Source: an uncultured Eubacteriales bacterium (GTDB taxonomy: Bacteria; Bacillota; Clostridia; Peptostreptococcales; Anaerovoracaceae). From it: 51,155 nucleotides of DNA. A program made the translations under genes and the position numbers. The notes beneath the pieces are model-generated. The model made no database searches and was not told where the DNA came from. It saw only the letters and a list, made by a program, of their open reading frames with translations. Positions 32,978 to 40,356 of this stretch are shown here, piece after piece; position 1 is the stretch's first letter; each line of letters starts with the position of its first letter. The stretch is taken from positions 1 to 51,155 of the forward strand of contig CASEOD010000159.1 of assembly GCA_949289445.1 (NCBI GenBank), given 5' to 3'.

Positions 32978-34501
32978 CTACAGCCGGGATATGTCCAGAC
33001 CATCAAATTTTTCCAGCAGAGGTTTCAGCCTGCGGCGGATTTCATCGCAGCCTCCCTCCACATCGGATTCCACATTCAGAGGCATAATCGGATCGTGGAG
33101 AGATTTTCGCAGAAGCATCCAGCCACTGCAGGACGGATGGGTGAAGTTGATACGGACACCTTCATAGTTGGGCTGTACCGGAACCGCATCTTCTATCTTT
33201 CCGTCGGCGGCCAGTTCTTCCAGATTGTGCAGGATCTCATCGCCGTAAGAGGAAAAATCCTCTTTCAGTATAGGAAATCTGATTTCGACGGCTTCAGCAG
33301 GTACAGTCAGATCGGAGATCAAAGTGGAAATCCCTTTTCCTTCCCGGAAAAGCTGAGCTGCTTTGATGACGATTTTTGTAGCCAGATAAGCGCCGTCATC
33401 GAGGAAGTAATTCTCTTTGTAGGCAGCGTGGCCGGAGGTCTCGATGGCAAGCTGGCTGTCGGTACCGTTATCACATAATTCCTTTGCTTTGTTGATGACA
33501 TTTTTGTAGCCTCGTTTGAAACGCAGATGGGAAAGACCCAGATTGTCTTCCAGAAAAGCAGTCAGCTGTCTGCTGGTGATGCTGTCCGTAACCACAGTGG
33601 TACCCGGGTGCTGATCCGCAATGAGCGCTGCGGCCATAGCAACAATGCCGTTTCGGCTGATTTCTCTGCCATGCTCATCCACTGCGGAGGAGCGGTCTAC
33701 ATCGGTATCAAAGATAATACCCAGATCTGCACCAGATTCTTTAACTCTGCTGCAGATTGCCTCCATGGCTTTTTTATCCTCCGGATTTGGCGCATGATTC
33801 GGGAAGTTTCCGTCAGGTTCCAGAAACTGGCCGGAGGATACATCGGCGCCCAGCGGTTTCAGAACTTTATCGGCATAAAATCCGCCGGCACCGTTTCCCG
33901 CATCTACAGTGATTTTCATACCGGAAAGAGGATGGTCGCTGCCGGCGCCGTTTTTGATCAGGGTTCTGAGGTGAGCGGCATATGTATCGAGAAGCGGAAT
34001 TTCTTCCACTTCTTTTGGCGTGCTTACTCTTACGGAATTGAGAATAGAGTCCGATTCTGCAAAGGTGATGATGTCGGCAATGTCTCCTTTGTCAAGACCA
34101 CCCTTTTCACTGAAAAATTTCATGCCGTTTCGATTCCAGGGAAGGTGGCTCGCAGTGATCATCACTGCGCCGTCACATCGATAATCTTCGAAAATTGTGG
34201 ACATAAACATGGCAGGTGTAGAAGCGATACCTGCGGATAACAGCCTGCATCCGTAAGGTCTTACGGCCTCAAAGAAGGCGTCAGCCAGTGCTTTGCCAGA
34301 AAGCCTCGGATCCCGGCCTACTGAAATCGTCAGCTGAGATGCGTCCTTGCCGGTAGTATGACAGAGCCAGAAAAGAAAGCCTCTGGCCAGACGGCCTGCC
34401 GCCGTTTGATCCAGATTAACCGGTTCTCCAGGAACCCCATCCAGAGCCACACCTCTGATGTCACTGCCGTTCTGCAGCCTGCTGTAATCGTATTTTGCCA
34501 T
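32978..34501 (-). CDS. Phosphohexomutase (phosphomannomutase/phosphoglucomutase)
   Basis: A 507-residue alpha-D-phosphohexomutase. The active-site serine lies in ITASHLPWNRNG (S118), the metal loop is DTDVDRS, the sugar-binding loop ETSGH, and the C-terminal phosphate loop sits near the end. It interconverts hexose 1- and 6-phosphates for cell-wall and surface polysaccharide precursors. Glucose versus mannose preference cannot be read from sequence. The composite repeat R2 lies just beyond its stop. The start at 34501 is preceded by a GGGGG-rich ribosome site. Confidence 0.88.
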   Translation of the reverse strand: MAKYDYSRLQNGSDIRGVALDGVPGEPVNLDQTAAGRLARGFLFWLCHTTGKDASQLTISVGRDPRLSGKALADAFFEAVRPYGCRLLSAGIASTPAMFMSTIFEDYRCDGAVMITASHLPWNRNGMKFFSEKGGLDKGDIADIITFAESDSILNSVRVSTPKEVEEIPLLDTYAAHLRTLIKNGAGSDHPLSGMKITVDAGNGAGGFYADKVLKPLGADVSSGQFLEPDGNFPNHAPNPEDKKAMEAICSRVKESGADLGIIFDTDVDRSSAVDEHGREISRNGIVAMAAALIADQHPGTTVVTDSITSRQLTAFLEDNLGLSHLRFKRGYKNVINKAKELCDNGTDSQLAIETSGHAAYKENYFLDDGAYLATKIVIKAAQLFREGKGISTLISDLTVPAEAVEIRFPILKEDFSSYGDEILHNLEELAADGKIEDAVPVQPNYEGVRINFTHPSCSGWMLLRKSLHDPIMPLNVESDVEGGCDEIRRRLKPLLEKFDGLDISRL

Positions 34502-34532
34502 GATTTTGTCCCCCTATCAGTCACTTGTTTTG

Positions 34533-34901
34533 TCAGAAAAATATAGTTCTATTATATTTTATCAGGGAGAAGAAGGCAAGGCATATTAAAAACCAGTATG
34601 CCGTGTATTTAGGGCAGATCTGTCCCATAATATTGCCCGGAAGCGCCGAATAATCCCAGACGTCCCACTGGAACCACACATTGACAATGAGCCCCATGGA
34701 AAATTCATAAAAAGTGATGATGACAGCTCCTACCAGAGCTGTAGCGAAGACATTCATCTGGAGAAGAAAAGGAGTCATCAGATAAAAGGTAAAGGCCACT
34801 GCACCGCCTGTGAGAATCATGGACCAGTGGGTGCAACCTCGGTAAAGTATTTCCGTAATGCCGTAAAAAACGCCCCCCAATATAAAAACTATCAACTCCA
34901 T
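34533..34901 (-). CDS. Small membrane protein, putative ABC-transporter permease family (PF06541-like)
   Basis: A 122-residue protein with four predicted membrane helices. The motif WDVWDYSALPGNIMGQICPKY and the aromatic C-terminal span match the 'putative ABC transporter permease' family widespread in Clostridia. No ATPase partner is nearby, so the transporter label is weak. It ends 31 bases before the phosphohexomutase start on the same strand and may be co-transcribed with it. Confidence 0.65.
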   Translation of the reverse strand: MELIVFILGGVFYGITEILYRGCTHWSMILTGGAVAFTFYLMTPFLLQMNVFATALVGAVIITFYEFSMGLIVNVWFQWDVWDYSALPGNIMGQICPKYTAYWFLICLAFFSLIKYNRTIFF

Positions 34902-34963
34902 GTTTCTAATATTTGAGGTTAGGCTAATTTTATGCGCTTAAAGATGAAATCGGTATTTTTTTG

Positions 34964-34972
34964 TGATATGAT
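34964..34972 (+). promoter_or_regulatory. Extended -10 promoter of the sortase gene
   Basis: TGATATGAT (TGN plus TATGAT at 34967-34972) precedes the GGGGGAG ribosome site at 34991-34996. Confidence 0.5.
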
Positions 34973-35004
34973 AAAAGATACAATTTAATCGGGGGAGTTT
35001 TGAA

Positions 35005-35736
35005 TTGAAGAAAAAAGAAAGGGAAAAAACTTCATTTTTATATAGAGTGATTATCTGTATGCTGATCGCCGTCATTATTTTTTCTCTGTACAAAATCGGA
35101 GGGATTCTTCTGGAATATCGACAGGGAACGGCGGTCTATGAAGAGCTGAAAACTCTGGCAGGGACTGAGACCGATCCGGAAGGCGCAGACTTCAAAAGAC
35201 TGATGGCGGAAAACAAAGATATAAAAGCCTGGCTCTTTTCTGAAGGAACGGTGATCAACTATCCTGTAGTACAGGGAGAAGATAATGAGTATTATCTGTA
35301 TCACATGGTTAACGGAGAGTGGAACGGCAAAGGCTCGATCTTTATCGATTACCGGTGTGAAAATCCCTTTGAAGACTTTAACACAATCATTTACGGGCAC
35401 AGGATGAAAGACGGCACCATGTTTCATTCGCTCATAGAGTATGAAGACCGGACATATTACGAAGAACACAAAACCATGAGACTGATACTGCCGGAAAAAA
35501 GCTTTGATGTTGAAGTGTTCAGCGTTATGAGAATTCCGGCAGACAGTTCTCTGTATCAGTATGATTTCTCGGGAAAAGGGGAAATAGAAGCCTATCTGGG
35601 CAAGATCACTGAAGAAAGCCTGATTGATACAGAGACAAAGGTTTCGTCAGAAGATAAAATCGTGATGATGAGCACCTGCACCTACGAATTTGAACAGGCT
35701 CGGTTCGTGGTTTTCGGAAAGCTTTCCGAAAGGTAA
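35005..35736 (+). CDS. Class B sortase
   Basis: A 243-residue sortase with an N-terminal signal anchor (about 12-34). The catalytic residues are H132 (YGHRMKDGTMF), C224 (STCTYEFEQAR) and R232. The H-M/KDG-MF pattern and the spacing are those of class B. It would attach a cell-surface protein to the wall from the outer face of the membrane. The start is TTG 35005 with GGGGGAG 8 bases upstream; there is no alternative ATG before the anchor. No protein with a sorting signal is encoded nearby; the small secreted protein at 37304 lacks one. Confidence 0.88.
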   Translation: MKKKEREKTSFLYRVIICMLIAVIIFSLYKIGGILLEYRQGTAVYEELKTLAGTETDPEGADFKRLMAENKDIKAWLFSEGTVINYPVVQGEDNEYYLYHMVNGEWNGKGSIFIDYRCENPFEDFNTIIYGHRMKDGTMFHSLIEYEDRTYYEEHKTMRLILPEKSFDVEVFSVMRIPADSSLYQYDFSGKGEIEAYLGKITEESLIDTETKVSSEDKIVMMSTCTYEFEQARFVVFGKLSER

Positions 35737-35742
35737 AAAACC

Positions 35743-35801
35743 TGACGCCAACAGAAATTACCCTGTCGGTTGTTGCATTATCTCCTGTCAGGTAGTTTTA
35801 T
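35743..35801 (+). terminator. Hairpin after the sortase gene
   Basis: ACCTGAC near 35749 pairs with GTCAGGT near 35787, enclosing an inner CCAACAG/CTGTCGGTTG-type stem, followed by AGTTTTATT. A modest T tract makes termination likely but not certain. Confidence 0.5.
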
Positions 35802-35880
35802 TGACAGGCTGCAGCAAATAAACTATTAGCAGAAGGATCTTTTAAAAGCACTGCTGTTTATAAATGAGGGGAGGAATTTT

Positions 35881-35931
35881 TTGAAGAACTTGCACACACC
35901 GCCGTATACTTTCTTACAGGTTGATTCATGA
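35881..35931 (+). CDS. 16-codon leader ORF coupled to the sigma factor
   Basis: TTG 35881 lies 5 bases after GGGGAGGA (35868-35875), the only good ribosome site before the sigma gene. It opens a 16-residue peptide, (M)KNLHTPPYTFLQVDS, whose TGA stop (35929-35931) overlaps the sigma-factor ATG at 35928 as ATGA. The sigma gene has no clear site of its own. This looks like translational coupling through a leader peptide. The peptide is too short for homology. Confidence 0.5.
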   Translation: MKNLHTPPYTFLQVDS

Positions 35932-36494
35932 TGACTAATTTCGGATTTAAGAAGAAACTCAGCGACGAGGAACTTGCAGAAAGAGTGGAAATACTCTGCG
36001 AGAATTACGGAAATGTCGAATATCTGGTCAAAGTTTTCAATGTGCCAAAGAATGACAGAGAGGATGTGGTACAGGAAATCTTTGTACTGGCATACCGTAA
36101 TATCGGACAGCTGAAAGATATGGATTGTCTGGATTCCTGGCTTTACAAAATTGCGTACAGATATGTTCTGGGAATCAGAAGGAAATATGAGATTAAGGAA
36201 GAGGCGGAATTTTATTATGAGGATTATCCTATAGAACTGGAGGATCTGAGCAGCAGTAAAGAGACATGGGAAATTATGGACAATGACTTTACTGATGAGA
36301 CTCTGGTGGAACTGATCAACAGCCTGAAACCTCCGGCGCCGGAGATTCTGAGGCTTCGCTTTAAAATGGGATTTACACTCAAAGAAATAGCAGTAATTTT
36401 AGATATGAATTATAACTCAGTGAAAACAATTGAGAGCAGAGCTTTGAAAAGATTGAGAGATAAAATTGAGCAGAGGGGCAAAAACGATGAATAA
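35928..36494 (+). CDS. RNA polymerase sigma factor, ECF/sigma-70 type
   Basis: A 188-residue two-domain sigma factor. Region 2 lies at about 25-90 (REDVVQEIFVLAYRNIGQL, then DSWLYKIAYRYVLGI) and region 4 at about 125-185 (LRLRFKMGFTLKEIAVILDMNYNSVKTIESRALKRLR). It overlaps the next gene by 8 bases, a membrane protein that is its likely anti-sigma partner. Translation is probably coupled to the leader ORF at 35881. No matching autoregulatory promoter could be assigned. Confidence 0.85.
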   Translation: MMTNFGFKKKLSDEELAERVEILCENYGNVEYLVKVFNVPKNDREDVVQEIFVLAYRNIGQLKDMDCLDSWLYKIAYRYVLGIRRKYEIKEEAEFYYEDYPIELEDLSSSKETWEIMDNDFTDETLVELINSLKPPAPEILRLRFKMGFTLKEIAVILDMNYNSVKTIESRALKRLRDKIEQRGKNDE

Positions 36495-37287
36495 CGATAG
36501 TAAAGAAAACAGGGATATTCGGAAAGACAAGGAAAACATGGCAGAGTCTGAACCGGTGCGGGCAGAGGCAGATATTCCGGAAGACGAAACTTATTATGAC
36601 GCACTGATTAAAAAGCGTATTGGGGAAGCATTGCGCTCCGAGGCCAGATCCGAAAAACTGGATGTGGAAGTGCTCCACGCCTGGGTGGCAGCAGACAGGA
36701 GAAAACGGGCGATTCGCAGGCGGCGGTATGCCGCCGTCTGTGCCTGCGTTCTTCTGGTGTGCTGTGCGGCTTTCGGCATGAAGACGCTGACCGACAGCGA
36801 TGACTATTATGCTGTTGCAGGCAAGAATGATCCGATCACCAGTGAGGAAGACGGGAATACTGTGATAAAAAGCGGTGATGGCGATATGGATGAAAACCTG
36901 GGCGCGGATGTTGTGGTTGTCAATGATTGGAACATGGTAGAAACTGCGAAAAAAACTTATCCGGATCTGGTAATTCCAAGATATGTGCCGGAAGGATATG
37001 AGTTTGAGGAGTTGAGTATTGAATCAACAGAGTATGTAGAAAGATATACTTATATTTTTATGGAAAAAGACCAAGAGTTAAAATTAGTACAGACTATAGG
37101 TGGTGATGAGAAGGCAATTAAAGACTATAATAGGACAATAGACATGGACAATGGTAAGAAAATTTTAATAAAAAAAGATATTGAGGAAATAGCCTTTTAT
37201 ATTATTTCAGATAATAATATTTTATCTTTAAAAGGAGACATAGATGACAAAGAGTATAGTGAAATAATTAAGAATTTAAAGAGATGA
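36487..37287 (+). CDS. Membrane anti-sigma-like protein with DUF4367-type C-terminus
   Basis: A 266-residue protein: charged cytoplasmic N-terminus (1-80) with an Arg-rich stop (RRKRAIRRRRYA), one membrane span (about 82-100, CACVLLVCCAAFGM), and an extracytoplasmic domain carrying PRYVPEGYEFEEL, which resembles the DUF4367 domain of clostridial sigma-factor partners. It overlaps the sigma gene by 8 bases, so it is probably the sensor that holds the sigma factor inactive. The region coding the last 90 residues (from about 37010) is clearly more AT-rich and uses ATA, TTA and AAA codons unlike the first half. Confidence 0.7.
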   Translation: MNNDSKENRDIRKDKENMAESEPVRAEADIPEDETYYDALIKKRIGEALRSEARSEKLDVEVLHAWVAADRRKRAIRRRRYAAVCACVLLVCCAAFGMKTLTDSDDYYAVAGKNDPITSEEDGNTVIKSGDGDMDENLGADVVVVNDWNMVETAKKTYPDLVIPRYVPEGYEFEELSIESTEYVERYTYIFMEKDQELKLVQTIGGDEKAIKDYNRTIDMDNGKKILIKKDIEEIAFYIISDNNILSLKGDIDDKEYSEIIKNLKR

Positions 37288-37305
37288 TGTGTACATCATC
37301 TCTTT
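37278..37305. terminator. Bidirectional terminator overlapping both stop codons
   Basis: AAAGAGATGATG and its complement CATCATCTCTTT form a perfect 12-bp stem around TGTA. It contains the TGA stop of the plus-strand gene (37285-37287) and the edge of the minus-strand stop (37304-37306). The A/T ends provide U tracts in both directions. Confidence 0.85.
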
Positions 37306-37741
37306 AGAAAGGATCAGAATAAGTAGTAGATGTATAAGTGATACCACTATCATATTTGTCTGTAGATACACATTTGATTCTATATACAACACCGGATTTT
37401 ACGGTCCATTCGTCATATGTAAGAATACCATCTTTATTGGTACCTTGATAGATGATGGTATTGGCTGCAACATCTGTGGCTTTGACCCAGCTGCCGTTAG
37501 ATTTCTTTTGAAGTGTGATGGTAACGGAATATTCATCAGCTGTAGCTGTAAATTCAACATCTACGGAAGCGGCTGCCTTGGTATTGCTGATCCTTCTTGT
37601 TCCAAAAACTACTAATCCAGTACTATACGGCTGTATTGTTGGTGTATCTCCGCCGCCGTTGTCATCAGCATAGGAAAAGACTGCGGTGACGCCCAATGTC
37701 ATAGTCAAAGCCAAAAATAAACACAAAAATTTCTTTCTCAT
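37304..37741 (-). CDS. Small secreted protein of unknown function
   Basis: A 145-residue protein with a clear signal peptide (MRKKFLCLFLALTMTLGVTAVFSYA, cleavage probably after residue 25) and a mature part of about 120 residues rich in Thr, Ser and beta-forming residues (SVTITLQKKSNGSWVKA), suggesting a small Ig-like beta sandwich. There are no cysteines in the mature part and no wall-sorting motif. The gene has its own AAAGGAGA site and converges on the sigma/anti-sigma pair, sharing its terminator. It may be part of that envelope-response system, but no function can be assigned. Confidence 0.7.
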   Translation of the reverse strand: MRKKFLCLFLALTMTLGVTAVFSYADDNGGGDTPTIQPYSTGLVVFGTRRISNTKAAASVDVEFTATADEYSVTITLQKKSNGSWVKATDVAANTIIYQGTNKDGILTYDEWTVKSGVVYRIKCVSTDKYDSGITYTSTTYSDPF

Positions 37742-37890
37742 AAATGATTCTCCTTTCGCACTTTAATGTGAAACTTTCGACGAGGAGTATAATGAAAAAG
37801 ACGGATTCTATCAATTTTATGTTGCGGTATGCTGTGAAATTAGTTGTAATAACAGACGCCAAGAGGTAAAATGATTTCCGGAGGGATTGC

Positions 37891-38961
37891 ATGATGAACA
37901 TTAAAATCGAAAATAAAAACTTTGATTCTTTACAGATAGAACCGCTGAAAAAACGCAGCGGAGCGGCGCTGGATCACCTCTGGAACACAGAGTGGGTAAA
38001 GAATTCCATTGCCAGAAATGACAGGCAGCTTCTGCCGGCATTGCAGGAAGCGGCTGACAAGCTTGCAGAGCAGAGTGACATCGTTCTGACAGTTGCAGCA
38101 GGACAGGCAGGCCGCCTTGTCCGCGGGGCTCTTTCCGCTGCAGAACCTGCAGACAGACGCTGTCGGGTCGTTGTTTTCGGGGACACCTTATCTCCGAAAG
38201 AGTATGCAGAACTTTTACAGGAACTTGAGGGAAAGCGGTTTTCTATCGTGGCAGTGTCTGACGGAGAGGAGCCGGTACAGCTGAAGGGAGCCTACCTTTG
38301 CCTGAAACAGCTGCTGATTCGCCGTCATGGAAAAGAACAGGCAGCAGAACGACTCTATGCCATTGCAGGTAATAAGAGCAGATATTTTACTGCAGAAGCT
38401 GCAGAAGAAGATTTCCCTCTGTTCTCCTGCGGAAACACTTCTTCGCATTTTGGCGCCAATACACCAATGGCGCTGCTGCCTCTTGCGGTTATCGGTACAC
38501 ACGTGTCTTCTTATCTGGACGGATTTTATGATATGCTCGCTTCACCTGCCTGGGATCTGGATGCAGCGGATTATGCCGTGGCAAGAGCCGCTTGCAGGAA
38601 GCATTCCGGAACAGCAGAAATTCTGCAGATCTGGCAGAAACAGCTTGAGGATTTTGGCAAATGGCAGGGCAGCGGCATCTTGATGCCTGCCGGACAGAAC
38701 TATGACGATAAGGCTGCCTTTGTGAGTCAGCTTTTGATTGAAGAGGATTCCGAAGATGTGATGATGCCGTATTTTGAAGAGGGGGACGAGGACGGGTCTC
38801 TGAATCGTCTGATGCTTCGTACTGCCGGTGAGGTTTTTGATGATGAAAAACCGGGAGTCAGACTCTCAATGGAAGTGATGAATGACTATAATCTTGGACA
38901 GCTTTTCGCTTTCACACAGTTGTCAAAAGGTATCACTGAATTTCTGTCGGAAGAAAAATAA
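37891..38961 (+). CDS. Degenerate glucose-6-phosphate-isomerase-like protein
   Basis: A 356-residue protein that resembles phosphoglucose isomerase in layout. The segment GNTSSHFGANTPMALLPLAVIGTHVSSYLDGF matches the region after the catalytic arginine (FSVLTPVGLLPIAVAG-type), and FSIVAVSDGEEPVQ sits where the phosphate-binding SKSGTT loop should be. That loop is lost, and the protein is about 90 residues shorter than bacterial isomerases (about 450). Catalysis is therefore doubtful; it may be a sugar-phosphate sensor or scaffold with an SIS fold. GGAGGG precedes ATG 37891. It is monocistronic, ahead of the hbd promoter. Confidence 0.55.
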   Translation: MMNIKIENKNFDSLQIEPLKKRSGAALDHLWNTEWVKNSIARNDRQLLPALQEAADKLAEQSDIVLTVAAGQAGRLVRGALSAAEPADRRCRVVVFGDTLSPKEYAELLQELEGKRFSIVAVSDGEEPVQLKGAYLCLKQLLIRRHGKEQAAERLYAIAGNKSRYFTAEAAEEDFPLFSCGNTSSHFGANTPMALLPLAVIGTHVSSYLDGFYDMLASPAWDLDAADYAVARAACRKHSGTAEILQIWQKQLEDFGKWQGSGILMPAGQNYDDKAAFVSQLLIEEDSEDVMMPYFEEGDEDGSLNRLMLRTAGEVFDDEKPGVRLSMEVMNDYNLGQLFAFTQLSKGITEFLSEEK

Positions 38962-38993
38962 GACAAGTTACGGCAAATAAAATAAATTTACAC

Positions 38994-39021
38994 TTTACTT
39001 TATTTATGGATATGTTATAAT
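38994..39021 (+). promoter_or_regulatory. Promoter of hbd
   Basis: TTTACT (38994-38999), 16-base spacer and perfect TATAAT (39016-39021). The leader of about 70 bases carries TAGGAGG before the ATG. Confidence 0.65.
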
Positions 39022-39095
39022 AGAGACATGCGAAAAGTTAATTTTTTAACAAAAAGCGAATTGTGACTAACAAAAGTAGGTAGGAGGTTTTCACA

Positions 39096-39944
39096 ATGAA
39101 AAAAGTAGGTGTATTAGGAACAGGTACTATGGGCGCAGGCATTATCCAGGTACTTGCTCAGAATGGTTATGAAGTAGTACTGAGAGCCAGAAGACAGACC
39201 TCTGTAGACAAGGGTATTGCTACAGTAGAAAAGAATCTGGACAGAATGATCAAGAAAGAAAAGATCACAGAAGCTGATAAGGCAGAAATCATGGGAAGAA
39301 TCCACGGTTCCACCGACATCAGCATCGTGAAAGATGCAGACCTGATCATCGAAGCTGCAACAGAAGATATGGAAGCAAAGAAGGCTCTGTTTGCCGAACT
39401 GGATCAGTTGGTTAAACCGGAAGCTATCATCGCAACCAACACTTCTTCCCTGTCCATCACAGAGATCGCAGCTGCAACAGGCAGACCTGACAAAGTAATC
39501 GGTATGCATTTCTTCAATCCTGTTCCTGCTATGAAACTGGTAGAAATCATCCAGGGTCTGACCACTTCCGACGAAACAAAGGCTACTATCGTGGAACTGG
39601 CAGAGAAACTGGGCAAGACTCCTGTAGAAGTTGCAGAAGCTCCGGGATTCGTAGTAAACAGAATTCTGATTCCTATGATCAACGAAGGTATCGGCATCCT
39701 GGCTGACGGTGTTGCTGATGTAAAGGGTATTGACACAGCAATGAAGCTTGGCGCCAACCACCCAATGGGACCTCTTGAATTAGGTGACCTGATCGGTCTC
39801 GATGTTTGTCTGGCTATCATGGATGTACTGTATAAAGAATACGGTGATCCGAAGTACAGAGCACACGTTCTGCTGAGAAAGATGGTAAGAGCAGGCAAGC
39901 TGGGAAGAAAGACCGGTATCGGTTTCTATGACTACAGCAAATAA
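39096..39944 (+). CDS. hbd: 3-hydroxybutyryl-CoA dehydrogenase
   Basis: A 282-residue NAD(P)-dependent enzyme that reduces acetoacetyl-CoA to 3-hydroxybutyryl-CoA in butyrate formation. Motifs: Rossmann [11 protein letters not shown] (residues 5-15), [10 protein letters not shown], catalytic histidine region [25 protein letters not shown] and [15 protein letters not shown]. Length is typical. Codons are strongly biased toward a few forms (CTG, GAA, ATC), consistent with high expression. Thiolase, crotonase and butyryl-CoA dehydrogenase genes are not in the window, and hbd is monocistronic between its own promoter and terminator. Confidence 0.95.
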   Translation: MKKVGVLGTGTMGAGIIQVLAQNGYEVVLRARRQTSVDKGIATVEKNLDRMIKKEKITEADKAEIMGRIHGSTDISIVKDADLIIEAATEDMEAKKALFAELDQLVKPEAIIATNTSSLSITEIAAATGRPDKVIGMHFFNPVPAMKLVEIIQGLTTSDETKATIVELAEKLGKTPVEVAEAPGFVVNRILIPMINEGIGILADGVADVKGIDTAMKLGANHPMGPLELGDLIGLDVCLAIMDVLYKEYGDPKYRAHVLLRKMVRAGKLGRKTGIGFYDYSK

Positions 39945-39963
39945 AATATGATACTTATCAGGG

Positions 39964-39995
39964 CCGCTGCATATGCAGCGGTCTTGCTGTTTTTA
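39964..39995 (+). terminator. Intrinsic terminator after hbd
   Basis: CCGCTGC (39964-39970) pairs with GCAGCGG (39975-39981) around ATAT, followed by TCTTGCTGTTTTT. Confidence 0.85.
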
Positions 39996-40356
39996 TCTCG
40001 GATAACTGAGGCAGATTTTCATCTTGCTTTTTGTAAATGATATTGCAGAAGGTTTTTTCGGTTAAAAATGGTCTATGCGACTGCAGAAAAAATCTGACGG
40101 GCAGGGACGAAAACAGGATTTGTGTGCAGGAATAGGGTTACAGAGGGGATATTTTGGTTTTTCCCCGTTTTTCAACAAAAAAAGATCCTTTTATTTTTTA
40201 ATGGACTGTATTATAATGAACTTGGATTTTTATCTAAACGTGTTATTTTCAGCTACAGGTAAGTACCTGTAATCTTGAGGTTTCCAGACGGATATATATT
40301 TTAACAGAAGAATTAACATAGAAAGGAACGGACGTTTTAACGTCCGGAAAAACGGT
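39996..40356 (+). promoter_or_regulatory. Long leader region of rho with hairpin in the initiation zone
   Basis: This 360-base gap holds no convincing gene. A TATAAT at 40212-40217 (weak -35) is the best promoter, implying a leader of about 130 bases. The only ribosome-site-like sequence, GAAAGGA at 40321-40327, is 30 bases before the ATG. Between them lies a perfect palindromic stem CGGACGTT/AACGTCCG (40329-40346). Folding of this stem would bring the site to about 10 bases from the start codon, or it may bind a regulator. Confidence 0.5.

Noticed and set aside
35885..35915. ECF-type promoter (GAACTT ... CGTATA) before the sigma gene
   Set aside because: The spacer is only 11 bases, too short for ECF promoters, and the boxes lie inside the leader ORF after its ribosome site.
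40050..40072. TTCGGTTAAAA shared with repeat R3
   Set aside because: Only 11 bases match and no GAGTATRAA box is found at 37-bp distance, so it is probably chance.
40075..40272. 65-codon open frame ahead of rho
   Set aside because: No ribosome site, low-complexity translation, and it overlaps the likely rho promoter.
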